In this document: one piece after another, positions 7,143-13,352 of the stretch
How the letters are laid out: each line of letters opens with the position of its first letter
Position numbering within the stretch: position 1 is the stretch's first letter
Assembly (NCBI GenBank): GCA_947462495.1
Contig: CANHOY010000022.1
Span: forward strand, 1-14,606
Direction of reading: 5' to 3'
Length of the DNA stretch: 14,606 nucleotides
Source of the DNA: Bacteroidota bacterium
Lineage (GTDB): Bacteria > Bacteroidota > Bacteroidia > Chitinophagales > Chitinophagaceae
Notes under the pieces: model-generated
What the model saw: the letters and a program-made list of their open reading frames with translations, nothing else
The model's database searches: none
Told to the model about the DNA's origin: nothing
Translations under genes and position numbers: made by a program

Positions 7143-7907
7143 ATGCGCGCAATGATTTTAGCAGCAGGTTTAGGTACCAGGTTAAAGCCCTTTACCAATA
7201 GTCATCCAAAGGCATTGGCGCTAGTGAATGGCAAGACTTTATTACAAAGAAATATTGAGTACTTACAGCAGTTTGGCATTAATGAAGTGGTGGTGAATGT
7301 GCATCATTTTTCAAATCAAATTATAGAAGCGGTGGAAGCCAATGCAGGCTGGGGGAGTACAGTTTTTATTTCTGATGAAAGCAGTGAGGTGTTAGAAACA
7401 GGAGGAGGCGTTTTATTTGCTAAATCATTTTTTGATAAGGAAGCAGCTTGGTTGGTGATGAATGCCGATATCTTAACTAATTTGGAGCTAGATAAATTAA
7501 TTGCTGCCGATAAAATTTTATCTAGTGGCGATGAAAAGTATATTGCTACATTAGCCGTAACGAATAGAACTTCAAGTAGAAATTTACTATTTAATAATAC
7601 TGAAAAATTAGTAGGTTGGAGAAATAATACCACGGGGGAGGAAAAATGGTCTAATGCAAATAATACAAAAATTAATGTTGAGAAGGATTTCAGTGAAACA
7701 TATGAGGCCAAAGCGTTTAGCGGCATTCAAATAATTCATAGTTTCTTTTATGAGGCTTTGACTTTGACTGGTAAATTCTCACTGATAGATGCTTATTTAC
7801 AAATAGCAACTAAACATAGTATTGGTTTTTATGACCACAGTGATGGATTATTATTGGATGTGGGTAAGCCAGAAAACATTGCAAAAGCGGAGAAACTTTT
7901 TAAGTAA
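7143..7907 (+). CDS. murU: MurU-like nucleotidyltransferase (probable MurNAc-1-phosphate uridylyltransferase)
   Basis: A sugar-1-phosphate nucleotidyltransferase of 254 residues, slightly longer than Pseudomonas MurU. The N-terminal nucleotide-binding signature LAAGLGTRLKPFT (6-18) is followed by the PKAL motif (22-25). A metal-binding Asp lies in MNADI (about 105-109), ETGGGV around residues 86-91 is the substrate-loop region, and DVGKPENI near the C-terminus is typical of this group. It would turn MurNAc-1-phosphate and UTP into UDP-MurNAc, the step after AmgK. It starts 7 bases after the kinase-RapZ stop, so the two are almost certainly cotranscribed. The alternative is mannose-1-phosphate guanylyltransferase or glucose-1-phosphate nucleotidyltransferase, which share the fold; the operon partner makes MurU the best call. 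Its 3' end faces the acetyltransferase gene with 24 bases between and no visible terminator. Confidence 0.75.
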   Translation: MRAMILAAGLGTRLKPFTNSHPKALALVNGKTLLQRNIEYLQQFGINEVVVNVHHFSNQIIEAVEANAGWGSTVFISDESSEVLETGGGVLFAKSFFDKEAAWLVMNADILTNLELDKLIAADKILSSGDEKYIATLAVTNRTSSRNLLFNNTEKLVGWRNNTTGEEKWSNANNTKINVEKDFSETYEAKAFSGIQIIHSFFYEALTLTGKFSLIDAYLQIATKHSIGFYDHSDGLLLDVGKPENIAKAEKLFK

Positions 7908-7931
7908 AACTTTTACTCCGTTATACTTTCA

Positions 7932-9086
7932 TTATACTTTTATGTAAATCTTCTTTTTATCTAAGTAATAAGAAAGAATGCCAAAAAATGCAATGATACA
8001 TATTGCATACACAAAGGAACCAATACGCAAATCGCTTGTTATATTTTTACAAATATGTTCGTAAAACCAAGGCAGTACGCTAGTATAGACTGGTTTGCCT
8101 TCAGCATCTTCATGATCTACCCATCTCCACAAAGCCAAAATTCGAGGTAGAAATCCGCTCAACACAAAAACAAATAATGGATTCTTTCCAAACACATCAA
8201 AAAATTGACTCCATGCGCCCTTTCCATTTTTAAATTCTAGTAAATAAATTAACATACCCAGTGTTATCATTGCTAAGCCCGAAGTATACAATACATAACT
8301 ACTGGTCCATATTTTTTTATTAATGGGAAAACTAAAATCCCAGATATAACCAACCAATACAAGTAACACTCCTGTTAAAAGCAACTGTGCCAACATCTCA
8401 TAATTTTTTCCTTTGAGTTGAATGTACTCGCCTACTAAAAATCCAAGGATTACTTGTACAATGGCGGGGAAGGTACTCGTTAAGCCTTCTGGATCAAAGG
8501 GGACCCCTTCTCCTTTATATAAATGGTTAATGCCAATTATGGATTGATCTATGTTATTCCCAAAATATCCTGTTAAACTAAATGGATGTCCTGCAGCGCC
8601 TAATGCATAAGTTAAAACCCAATAAATTACTAAAATCATCATGCCTATAAAAAGGGCAATTCTAGATTTACCATAATAAATAATAACGGAAGCGAAAAAA
8701 TAGCAAAGTGCAATTCGTTGCAATACGCCCAATAGTCGCACATTTTCCCAAGGTTTAAAAATTAAACCGGCATCAGACCATTTTACAAAAGGACTCCAAT
8801 TTAAAAACAAACCAATGGCAAAAATTAAAATAGTACGTTTAATTATTTTACTCCAAAATTGGGCAGCGCTTGCATTTTGTAATTTTGGCATCACAAAGGA
8901 TAACGCGTTACCAACTGCAAATAAAAAGAAAGGGAAAACTAGATCAGTAGGTGTGCATCCATGCCAACTAGCATGTTCCAATGGGCTGAAAATATGTGCC
9001 CAAGAACCAGGATTGTTCACTAAAATCATTAATGCCACCGTTGCGCCTCTAAATACATCCAAGGAATAATATCTTTGCTGGCTCAT
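7932..9086 (-). CDS. Membrane acyltransferase, heparan-alpha-glucosaminide N-acetyltransferase/NagX family
   Basis: An integral membrane protein of 384 residues with about ten predicted hydrophobic segments (for example near 15-30, 48-66, 82-98, 118-138, 142-162, 234-250, 262-284, 302-318 and 355-375). The opening YYSLDVFRG, then HASWHGCTPTDLVFPFFLF (38-56), RLLGVLQRIA (117-126) and YTSGLAMITLG (267-277) are hallmarks of the bacterial HGSNAT-like family (COG4299, DUF5009). Human HGSNAT moves acetyl from cytosolic acetyl-CoA across the membrane to terminal glucosamine; most bacterial members are uncharacterised. The gene is convergent with the kinase-RapZ/MurU pair, so an amino-sugar substrate such as glucosamine or de-N-acetylated wall sugar would fit, but this is inference. 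Its start is only 34 bases from divergent rfbB. No upstream start alternative was needed. Confidence 0.85.
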   Translation of the reverse strand: MSQQRYYSLDVFRGATVALMILVNNPGSWAHIFSPLEHASWHGCTPTDLVFPFFLFAVGNALSFVMPKLQNASAAQFWSKIIKRTILIFAIGLFLNWSPFVKWSDAGLIFKPWENVRLLGVLQRIALCYFFASVIIYYGKSRIALFIGMMILVIYWVLTYALGAAGHPFSLTGYFGNNIDQSIIGINHLYKGEGVPFDPEGLTSTFPAIVQVILGFLVGEYIQLKGKNYEMLAQLLLTGVLLVLVGYIWDFSFPINKKIWTSSYVLYTSGLAMITLGMLIYLLEFKNGKGAWSQFFDVFGKNPLFVFVLSGFLPRILALWRWVDHEDAEGKPVYTSVLPWFYEHICKNITSDLRIGSFVYAICIIAFFGILSYYLDKKKIYIKV

Positions 9087-9104
9087 AGTCTTTTAATATC
9101 TTTG
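9074..9104 (+). promoter_or_regulatory. Bacteroidota-type promoter of the rfbBCA operon
   Basis: TTTG at 9074-9077 is followed after 19 bases by TATCTTTG at 9097-9104, an exact match to the Bacteroidota -33 TTTG / -7 TAnnTTTG promoter with usual spacing. Transcription would begin about 9110, giving a leader of only about 10 bases before the rfbB start at 9121. The -33 element lies inside the 5' end of the divergent acetyltransferase gene. TATCTTTG also occurs at 9070-9077, overlapping the -33 element. Confidence 0.7.
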
Positions 9105-9120
9105 TAAGATACAAGTTCAG

Positions 9121-10215
9121 ATGCAAAAAAACATATTAATTACAGGTGGAGCGGGCTTTATAGGTTCACATGTGGTACGCTTAATGGTGACCAAATATCC
9201 TCAGTATCAAATCTTTAATTTAGATGCATTGACCTATGCGGGTAATTTAGAAAATTTGAAGGATATCGAAAAAGCAACTAATTATCATTTTGTAAAAGCC
9301 AATATTTTAGAGGCCGATACATTGAAAGCTATTTTTGAAAAACATACTATTACCGATGTCATCCATTTGGCAGCAGAATCCCATGTAGATAGATCCATTG
9401 TTTCCCCTTTAGACTTTGTATATACCAATGTCATTGGCACTGTTAATTTATTAAATACAGCTAAAGAATATTGGAAGGGCGATTTAAGTTATGAGAAAGC
9501 ACATGAGGGTGGATGGGAGAAAAGTAGAGATCATTTATTTTATCATATTTCAACGGATGAAGTGTATGGAAGTTTAGGTAAGGAAGGTTTGTTTAAGGAA
9601 ACCACTGCCTATGATCCGAACTCACCTTATTCTGCAAGTAAGGCAGCAAGTGATCATTTTGTTCGTGCTTATGGTGAAACTTATCATTTACCTTATGTAG
9701 TATCAAATTGTTCCAATAATTATGGTCCCAATCATTTTCCAGAAAAATTAATTCCTTTATTTATACATAATATTATCAATAAAAAAGCATTACCCGTTTA
9801 TGGGGATGGTTTATACACGCGCGATTGGTTGTATGTAATTGATCATGCACGTGCGATTGATTTAATATTTCATCAAGGAAAAAATGGCGACACTTATAAT
9901 ATTGGGGGCTTTAACGAATGGACCAATATAGACTTGGTAAAAGTGATGTGTGCTCAAATGGATGTGAAATTAGGAAGGGCCAAAGGAGAAAGCGAAAAAT
10001 TAATTACTTATGTGAAAGACAGGCCAGGCCATGACCGTAGGTATGCTATTGACGCCACTAAACTAAATAAAGAACTAGGATGGAGTCCTTCGGTTACTTT
10101 TGAACAAGGATTAGCAGCCACCATCGATTGGTATTTAAGCAATGGTCCTTGGTTGGAAAATGTAACCAGCGGCACCTATCAACAATATTACAATTCAATG
10201 TACGATAACAGATAA
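9121..10215 (+). CDS. rfbB: dTDP-glucose 4,6-dehydratase
   Basis: This is the RmlB enzyme, which converts dTDP-glucose to dTDP-4-keto-6-deoxyglucose, the branch point to rhamnose and other deoxysugars. It is an extended short-chain dehydrogenase of 364 residues, close to family length. Visible features are the NAD-binding GGAGFIGSH (9-17), LAAESHVDRS (83-92), the catalytic Thr145-Asp146-Glu147 in STDEVYG, the YSASK motif with Tyr170 and Lys174, and SNCSNNYGPNHFPEKLIP (195-212), which contacts the nucleotide sugar. It opens an operon: rfbC starts 8 bases after its stop. A strong Bacteroidota promoter lies directly upstream, and the short leader fits the ATG at 9121. Confidence 0.97.
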   Translation: MQKNILITGGAGFIGSHVVRLMVTKYPQYQIFNLDALTYAGNLENLKDIEKATNYHFVKANILEADTLKAIFEKHTITDVIHLAAESHVDRSIVSPLDFVYTNVIGTVNLLNTAKEYWKGDLSYEKAHEGGWEKSRDHLFYHISTDEVYGSLGKEGLFKETTAYDPNSPYSASKAASDHFVRAYGETYHLPYVVSNCSNNYGPNHFPEKLIPLFIHNIINKKALPVYGDGLYTRDWLYVIDHARAIDLIFHQGKNGDTYNIGGFNEWTNIDLVKVMCAQMDVKLGRAKGESEKLITYVKDRPGHDRRYAIDATKLNKELGWSPSVTFEQGLAATIDWYLSNGPWLENVTSGTYQQYYNSMYDNR

Positions 10216-10223
10216 TTAGATTA

Positions 10224-10778
10224 ATGAAAATAGAAGCGACCCCCTTAAAAGATTGTTTTATAATTCACGATACGGTGCATGGAGATGCGCGTGGTTATTT
10301 TTTTGAATCCTATCATCAAAAGCAATTTGCTGATGCCACAGGCTTGCAAATCAATTTTGTACAAGACAATCAATCTAGATCACAGAAAGGAGTTTTAAGA
10401 GGTTTGCATATGCAGTCGGGTGATGCTGCACAATCCAAACTGGTAAGGGTTTTAGAAGGTGCTGTGTTGGACGTAGCAGTAGATGTTAGAATCGGATCTC
10501 CTACTTTTGGCCAGCATTTTACCATTGAATTAACGGCAGATAACCATAAACAATTTTTTATACCCAAAGGATTTGCGCATGGTTTTGTGGTATTAAGTGA
10601 GGCGGCAACTTTCTTTTATAAGTGCGATGAATTTTATGATCCATCCAAAGAAGTAGGTATTATATACAATGATGCAGATTTAAATATAGATTGGCGGGTG
10701 CCTGCTAATGAATTGTTATTATCGGCAAAGGATAAAGTTTTACAGTCATTTGCGACCTACAAAAAAAGTATTGGTTAA
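10224..10778 (+). CDS. rfbC: dTDP-4-dehydrorhamnose 3,5-epimerase
   Basis: RmlC epimerises dTDP-4-keto-6-deoxyglucose at C3 and C5 to give dTDP-4-keto-L-rhamnose. The 184-residue length is typical of this cupin enzyme. Motifs seen are DARGYFFESY (21-30), DNQSRSQKGVLRGLHMQ (48-64) with catalytic-base His62, AQSKLVRVLEGAVLDVAVDVR (69-89) with the conserved Lys72 and Asp83, IPKGFAHGF (113-121), and the YKCDEFYDP segment (132-140) that carries the conserved Tyr138. It sits between rfbB (8-base gap) and rfbA (16-base gap) in one operon. Full 3,5-epimerase features indicate the L-rhamnose branch rather than a C3-only epimerase, although the two are hard to separate by eye. Confidence 0.94.
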   Translation: MKIEATPLKDCFIIHDTVHGDARGYFFESYHQKQFADATGLQINFVQDNQSRSQKGVLRGLHMQSGDAAQSKLVRVLEGAVLDVAVDVRIGSPTFGQHFTIELTADNHKQFFIPKGFAHGFVVLSEAATFFYKCDEFYDPSKEVGIIYNDADLNIDWRVPANELLLSAKDKVLQSFATYKKSIG

Positions 10779-10794
10779 AATATAAATTATTAAA

Positions 10795-11655
10795 ATGAAA
10801 GGAATCATATTAGCAGGCGGCTCAGGTACTAGATTGTATCCTATTACCAAAGGAATTAGTAAGCAATTGATGCCTATCTATGATAAGCCAATGATTTATT
10901 ATCCATTGTCTGTTTTGTTATTAGCAGGCATCAAGGAAATATTAATAATTACTACGCCCGAAGACAATGATCAATTTAAAAGATTATTAGGAGATGGATC
11001 CGAAATAGGCTGTTCTTTTCATTATGCAGTGCAAGCCGTGCCGAATGGTTTGGCACAGGCATTTGTGATTGGTGCCGAATTTATTGGCAAGGATAAAGTA
11101 GCTTTAATTTTAGGGGATAATATATTTTATGGTGCTGGCTTTAGTAAGTTGGTACAATCATTTAATGATGTTGCAGGCGCTGCTGTGTTTGCTTATGAAG
11201 TAAATGATCCAGAGCGTTATGGTGTGGTAGAATTTGATGCAAACAATAACGCCATCTCTTTAGAAGAAAAACCTAAGCAACCTAAATCCAATTATGCAGT
11301 ACCTGGATTGTATTTTTATGATAACCAGGTGGTTGAAATAGCAAAAAATATCCCTGCTTCTCCAAGAGGAGAATATGAAATTACAGATGTCAATAAAGTG
11401 TATTTACAAAAAAAGCAATTACAAGTAGGTATCATGAACCGTGGAACGGCTTGGTTGGATACTGGTACTTTTGATTCTTATGCCGACGCTTGTGAATTTG
11501 TAAGGGTAATAGAAAAACGACAAAGCCAAAAAGTAGGTTGCATTGAGGAGGTAGCTTATCGTATGGGATTTATTGATAAGACCCAATTATTAGTATTGGC
11601 CAATAAGTATGCTAAAAGCGGGTATGGTGAATATTTGAGAACCTTAAAGAAGTAA
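10795..11655 (+). CDS. rfbA: Glucose-1-phosphate thymidylyltransferase
   Basis: RmlA couples glucose-1-phosphate with dTTP to form dTDP-glucose, the first step of the pathway, though it is the last gene of this operon. Its 286 residues match the family's 285-295. The nucleotide-binding loop LAGGSGTRLYPIT (6-18), KQLMPIYDKPMIYYPLS (23-39), metal-binding Asp108 in LGDNIFYG, EEKPKQPKSNYAVPGLYFYD (157-176) and a second metal-ligand Asp223 in TAWLDTGTFDS are all present. The missing final enzyme, RfbD reductase, is not in the window; the next gene is unrelated. No clear terminator hairpin is seen in the 92 bases before the next gene. Confidence 0.97.
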   Translation: MKGIILAGGSGTRLYPITKGISKQLMPIYDKPMIYYPLSVLLLAGIKEILIITTPEDNDQFKRLLGDGSEIGCSFHYAVQAVPNGLAQAFVIGAEFIGKDKVALILGDNIFYGAGFSKLVQSFNDVAGAAVFAYEVNDPERYGVVEFDANNNAISLEEKPKQPKSNYAVPGLYFYDNQVVEIAKNIPASPRGEYEITDVNKVYLQKKQLQVGIMNRGTAWLDTGTFDSYADACEFVRVIEKRQSQKVGCIEEVAYRMGFIDKTQLLVLANKYAKSGYGEYLRTLKK

Positions 11656-11715
11656 ATTTCACCTCATTATTCCTTTATTTGTAGTAGACATTTTCCTTTT
11701 TTTTATAAAATGATG

Positions 11716-11744
11716 AACAATTTCAATAAACTATTGTTTTATTA
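11716..11744. promoter_or_regulatory. Palindromic element just upstream of the carH-like gene; possible autoregulatory site
   Basis: AATAAAC (11725-11731) and GTTTTATT (11736-11743) form an imperfect palindrome around TATT. AACAAT (11716-11721) and ATTGTT (11733-11738) form a second, overlapping perfect 6-bp inverted repeat. The TTGTTTTAT segment resembles the half-site of the stronger palindromes before the ECF sigma gene, so the same regulator could bind both. The rest of the 92-base spacer shows only T-tracts and no convincing promoter. Confidence 0.3.
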
Positions 11745-11747
11745 GGT

Positions 11748-12626
11748 ATGTCATCTTATTCAATCAAAGATTTAGAGCAAATTTCAGGTATCAAAGCCCA
11801 TACGATCCGTATTTGGGAACAACGCTATCAATTTTTGCAACCCTCGCGTACGACCACCAATATTAGGACTTATTCATCTAATGAATTGAAAACCATCTTG
11901 AACGTATCGCTTTTGAATAAATATGGGTTTAAGATATCCCATATTGATAAGATGACTTCGGAGCAAATGGAAGAAAAAATTCTATCAATTAATCAATTAG
12001 ATGCCCAAAAAGAGCGAGTAGTAAATAATTTGATTAAGGAGATGGTTTCTATGAACATGCTTGGATTTGAGCAGCAATTAGATATATATATTGCACAAAA
12101 AGGAATTGAAAAAACTATTACTGAAATTATCTTCTCATTTTTAGAAAGGGTAGGTATATTATGGGTTACTAGCCATATTAATCCGGCACAAGAACATTTA
12201 GCCACCAATGTACTAAGACAAAAAATTATTTATGGCATTGAGAAATTGCCTCCTATAACTAAATACAATAAAAGAGTTATCTTATTTTTACCCGAAGCAG
12301 AGTATCATGAAATTGGCCTTTTGTTTGTACATTTTTTATTAAAGCTCAATGGAATATATGTGGACTATCTAGGGGCTAATGTACCTATGGTAGATCTTGA
12401 ATACTTAGTAAAAACAACTAAGGTTGATTATTTATTTTCTCATTTAACCTTGCCAGGCAAAAAGTTTAAATTTGATAAATTTATTAACCAGCTGGCTGAA
12501 ATTAGTAAAGTATCTTCCATCATTTTATCTGGCCAGCTAATTCAAGATTATAAAGGGCCAATTCCGGCAGGAATTCAGTTAAAGAGAAGTTTGAATGATA
12601 CCCTTCAGTTCATACAATCGATCTAA
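11748..12626 (+). CDS. CarH/LitR-like MerR-family regulator with cobalamin-binding domain
   Basis: In the known family, adenosylcobalamin makes the protein a tetrameric repressor in the dark and light breaks the Co-C bond and releases DNA. The 292 residues comprise a MerR winged helix (about 4-70; YSIKDLEQISGIKAHTIRIWEQRY), a four-helix-bundle cap (about 90-165) and a B12-binding Rossmann domain (about 175-292). The cap has the family's W-x9-EH signature at Trp139, Glu149 and His150. The cobalt-ligand motif E-x-H-x2-G is at Glu185, His187 and Gly190. The residue after Trp139 is Val140, where Thermus CarH has His132, which becomes the second cobalt ligand in light. The usual nucleotide-tail Gly-Gly appears as Ser261-Gly262. 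Its position before an ECF sigma gene and crtI fits light control of carotenoid synthesis. Photoreception by this copy is inferred. Confidence 0.88.
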   Translation: MSSYSIKDLEQISGIKAHTIRIWEQRYQFLQPSRTTTNIRTYSSNELKTILNVSLLNKYGFKISHIDKMTSEQMEEKILSINQLDAQKERVVNNLIKEMVSMNMLGFEQQLDIYIAQKGIEKTITEIIFSFLERVGILWVTSHINPAQEHLATNVLRQKIIYGIEKLPPITKYNKRVILFLPEAEYHEIGLLFVHFLLKLNGIYVDYLGANVPMVDLEYLVKTTKVDYLFSHLTLPGKKFKFDKFINQLAEISKVSSIILSGQLIQDYKGPIPAGIQLKRSLNDTLQFIQSI

Positions 12627-12663
12627 TCTCGAACCTTTCCCAAAAGAGACTTCTTATAGAATA

Positions 12664-12692
12664 TATTAGCTTATTTTATTAAATAGCTAATA
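12664..12692. repeat. Perfect 8-bp inverted repeat downstream of the carH-like gene
   Basis: TATTAGCT (12664-12671) and AGCTAATA (12685-12692) can pair around a 13-base loop, 38 bases after the regulator's stop codon. The stem is AT-rich and no proper T-run follows, so it could be a weak terminator, an mRNA-stabilising hairpin or a binding site. Its position after the stop slightly favours an RNA role. Confidence 0.45.
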
Positions 12693-12753
12693 ATCAATTA
12701 CTTATATTTTATTGTGGCAACTGAACTCTAAAAAACGTTTACCAGATTTGGAA

Positions 12754-12785
12754 TTGTTTAATAAATTAATAAAAATATTAAACAA
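12754..12785. promoter_or_regulatory. Perfect 10-bp inverted repeat, candidate operator 1 for the carotenoid sigma gene
   Basis: TTGTTTAATA (12754-12763) and TATTAAACAA (12776-12785) are exact reverse complements around a 12-base spacer. The TGTTTA and TAAACA cores lie 18 bases apart, comparable to MerR-family operators. The CarH family is known to read sites carrying an ACA core, which TAAACA contains. A further half-site-like GTTTA is at 12737-12741. Regulator assignment is inferred from the neighbouring gene. Confidence 0.6.
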
Positions 12786-12806
12786 AATAATTGATTTTAG
12801 TAATAT

Positions 12807-12843
12807 TTATGTTTAGCTTCACATATATAAAAGTTAAACAGAA
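12807..12843. promoter_or_regulatory. Imperfect 13-bp inverted repeat, candidate operator 2 overlapping the sigma-gene leader
   Basis: The left arm TTATGTTTAGCTT (12807-12819) and right arm AAGTTAAACAGAA (12831-12843) match as an inverted repeat at 11 of 13 positions around an 11-base spacer. The TGTTTA/TAAACA core is the same as in the upstream palindrome, centred about 55 bases away. The right arm ends 4 bases before the chosen sigma start codon, so a bound protein would cover the leader and start. TATTTATG (12804-12811) is one mismatch from the TAnnTTTG -7 consensus and overlaps the left arm. Confidence 0.55.
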
Positions 12844-12847
12844 TTGT

Positions 12848-13348
12848 ATGTCAACTGCAGAATTCACCCTATTACTTACTGAAAATGCCGATTTTTTGAA
12901 ACCTTTTGCCATTAATTTGACCAAGGATCATGAGTCTGCCAAGGACCTATTTCAAGAAACATTGTACAGAGCTTTGTCCAATAAGGACAAATATAATGTG
13001 GGTACCAATATTAAAGCTTGGTTATATACTATCATGCGTAATATATTTATTAATGATTACCGCAAGCGTGCAAAACAATCGGTGGTACTAGACAATTCGC
13101 CGAATGATTTTTTAATAGATCAAACTAGAACAAAGGTTTTGAATGATGGCGTGACTAACTTAAATTTGAGGGAAGTGAAGCAACTAATATATGATTTGCC
13201 TGAACTATTTAGAACGCCATTTAATTTATACTTCGAGGGCTATAAGTACAATGAAATTGCAGACGCGTTAAATGAACCGTTGGGCACCATTAAAAGTCGT
13301 ATTCACTTTGCAAGAAAAATATTAAAGCAGAAAATACAACGATACTAA
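12848..13348 (+). CDS. ECF-type RNA polymerase sigma factor of the carotenoid cluster
   Basis: A small sigma-70 family protein with only regions 2 and 4, as in extracytoplasmic-function sigma factors. Region 2 covers about 15-75, with DLFQETLYRAL (33-43) and IKAWLYTIMRNIFINDYRKR (55-74) marking core binding and -10 melting. Region 4 covers about 105-162, with the helix-turn-helix YNEIADALNEPLGTIKSRIHFARKIL (134-159) for the -35. The ATG at 12848 gives 166 residues and starts with the normal MSTAEF-type N-terminus; the frame is open upstream to a TTG at 12791, but that stretch is unrelated to the family and runs through the palindromes. No anti-sigma gene is adjacent, which fits control at transcription level by the CarH-like regulator, as in LitR-LitS of Streptomyces. 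crtI begins 4 bases after its stop, so they are cotranscribed. Confidence 0.92.
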   Translation: MSTAEFTLLLTENADFLKPFAINLTKDHESAKDLFQETLYRALSNKDKYNVGTNIKAWLYTIMRNIFINDYRKRAKQSVVLDNSPNDFLIDQTRTKVLNDGVTNLNLREVKQLIYDLPELFRTPFNLYFEGYKYNEIADALNEPLGTIKSRIHFARKILKQKIQRY

Positions 13349-13352
13349 TTAA

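Noticed and set aside
7316..7726. 136-residue open frame on the minus strand
   Set aside because: It is antisense to the murU-like gene, a clear nucleotidyltransferase; the frame shows no family signature.
11689..11712. CATTTT/AAAATG hairpin with an 8-T tract after rfbA as a terminator
   Set aside because: The T-tract is in the loop, not after the stem, and the stem is six AT-rich pairs, so it does not fit an intrinsic terminator.
12791..12847. TTG start giving a longer sigma factor
   Set aside because: The extra 19 residues are not part of the ECF family N-terminus and the DNA there consists of operator-like palindromes.
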